Positions 63,467 to 64,000 of a stretch of DNA of 64,000 bases are shown one piece after another. Under the pieces are notes generated by a model, which was given only the letters and a program-made list of their open reading frames with translations, did no database searches and was not told where the DNA came from. Position 1 is the first letter of the stretch, and the number at the start of each line of letters is the position of its first letter. The stretch is from assembly GCF_003315075.1 (NCBI RefSeq), contig NZ_QNRJ01000002.1, positions 62,001 to 126,000 on the forward strand. The letters run 5' to 3'. A program made the translations under genes and the position numbers. The stretch is from Rossellomorea aquimaris (GTDB lineage: Bacteria; Bacillota; Bacilli; Bacillales; Bacillaceae_B).

Positions 63467-64000
63467 TTACATGAATTCTTTGACTAACTCATCAAATTTA
63501 TCTTCATCTAACCTTAAATCATGTGTGCTCAATGGCTCTTCAGAATACCCGGTCACCAGTTCCTGGTAGGAAGGCTGTTCTTTGTTTTGATAAATCAATC
63601 CAGTCACCAATCCATCCTTCTCCATAAGCATATTCATTGCTTGTTCACGATTTGATGGATCATAGCCTTCAACATCCGAGAGCTTTGTCAGGTTTTCTTT
63701 GAACCAGTCGTACGTATTGATCTTGTTATAGGTCACGCAAGGACTAAACACGTTGATCAATGAGAAGCCTTTGTGATTTAGCCCTGCTTCGATTATGGCC
63801 GTCAGCTCTTTCAAGTCAGAAGAGAAACTTTGGGCAACGAATGTTGCACCTGCTGTCAGTGCCATTTCCATCGGTGCCAGTGCCGGCTCAATGCTTCCTT
63901 GAGGTGTAGACTTTGTCTTAAAACCAGATGACGAGCGCGGAGAGGTTTGTCCTTTGGTCAGCCCATAGATCTGGTTATCCATAACGATGTATGTGACATC
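63467..64000 (-). CDS. korB: 2-oxoacid:ferredoxin oxidoreductase, beta subunit (C-terminal part)
   Basis: The frame is open at the right edge of the window, so only the last 177 codons are present. MDNQIYGLTKGQTSPRS is the thiamine-diphosphate-binding segment, and SFSSDLKELTAIIEAGLNHK, FSLINVFSPCVTYN and TYDWFKENL complete the beta-subunit pattern of 2-oxoglutarate/pyruvate:ferredoxin oxidoreductases. With an alpha subunit (expected further right) it oxidises a 2-oxoacid to acyl-CoA using ferredoxin. I recall korAB directly upstream of miaB in related bacilli; here about 18 kb separates them. Confidence 0.9.
   Translation of the reverse strand, partial: DVTYIVMDNQIYGLTKGQTSPRSSSGFKTKSTPQGSIEPALAPMEMALTAGATFVAQSFSSDLKELTAIIEAGLNHKGFSLINVFSPCVTYNKINTYDWFKENLTKLSDVEGYDPSNREQAMNMLMEKDGLVTGLIYQNKEQPSYQELVTGYSEEPLSTHDLRLDEDKFDELVKEFM

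Overview
The window is chromosomal DNA of an endospore-forming member of the Bacillaceae. The gene order on the minus strand largely matches the Bacillus subtilis yneF-sirA-tkt, ynzC-yneB-yneA/lexA, glnRA, ynbB-hflX, spoVK, hfq-miaA, mutSL, cotE and ymcA(ricA)-miaB regions. LexA boxes, GlnR boxes, Spo0A boxes, sigma-K-type promoters and strong AGGAGG ribosome binding sites fit the same group. I cannot name the species from sequence alone.

Region 1 (1-22 kb) is conserved core. It holds a CamS-type lipoprotein (partial), yneF, sirA, tkt, the SOS cluster (ynzC, yneB, yneA against lexA, with three LexA boxes between them), glnR-glnA under a GlnR-type promoter, ynbB-hflX, a TRIC-type membrane protein, spoVK, hfq-miaA, a penicillin acylase-family enzyme, a DUF4385 protein, and mutS-mutL. 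The usual cotE-mutS junction is broken.

Region 2 (22-42 kb) lies between mutS and cotE. It carries a DedA-family protein, an uncharacterised exported protein, a frameshifted vanW-family gene and a VOC protein. Next comes a full reductive pyrimidine-degradation set: dihydropyrimidine dehydrogenase PreT/PreA, dihydropyrimidinase, beta-ureidopropionase, NCS1 permease, omega-aminotransferase, CoA-acylating semialdehyde dehydrogenase and a PucR regulator. A CcpA (cre) site sits just upstream of the set. The pucR reading frame is interrupted by a single-base indel in an A tract. A CstA-family transporter, an ankyrin protein and topB follow.

Region 3 (42-45 kb) is core again: cotE with two sporulation-type promoters, a small basic protein, ricA and miaB.

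Region 4 (45-63.5 kb) separates miaB from a 2-oxoacid:ferredoxin oxidoreductase beta gene, which I recall as normally adjacent in related bacilli. It is visibly AT-rich and looks like a spore-surface island. It contains three long coiled-coil proteins (two with exact-length internal repeats), a Cys-containing surface-type protein with a TP-repeat N-terminus, and an uncharacterised 401-residue protein. It also contains four enzymes fitting a WbpA/B/D/E-like route to a UDP-2,3-diacetamido-uronic acid, two GT2 glycosyltransferases, two paralogous CgeB-like glycosyltransferases around an FkbM methyltransferase, a QueC-like PP-loop enzyme and a JAMM protein. Near-perfect sigma-K promoters (AC-N16/17-CATANNNTA) lie in front of six of these transcription units. 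This is the best candidate for an undescribed system: a late mother-cell programme that builds and attaches an unusual amino-uronic-acid glycan on the spore surface.
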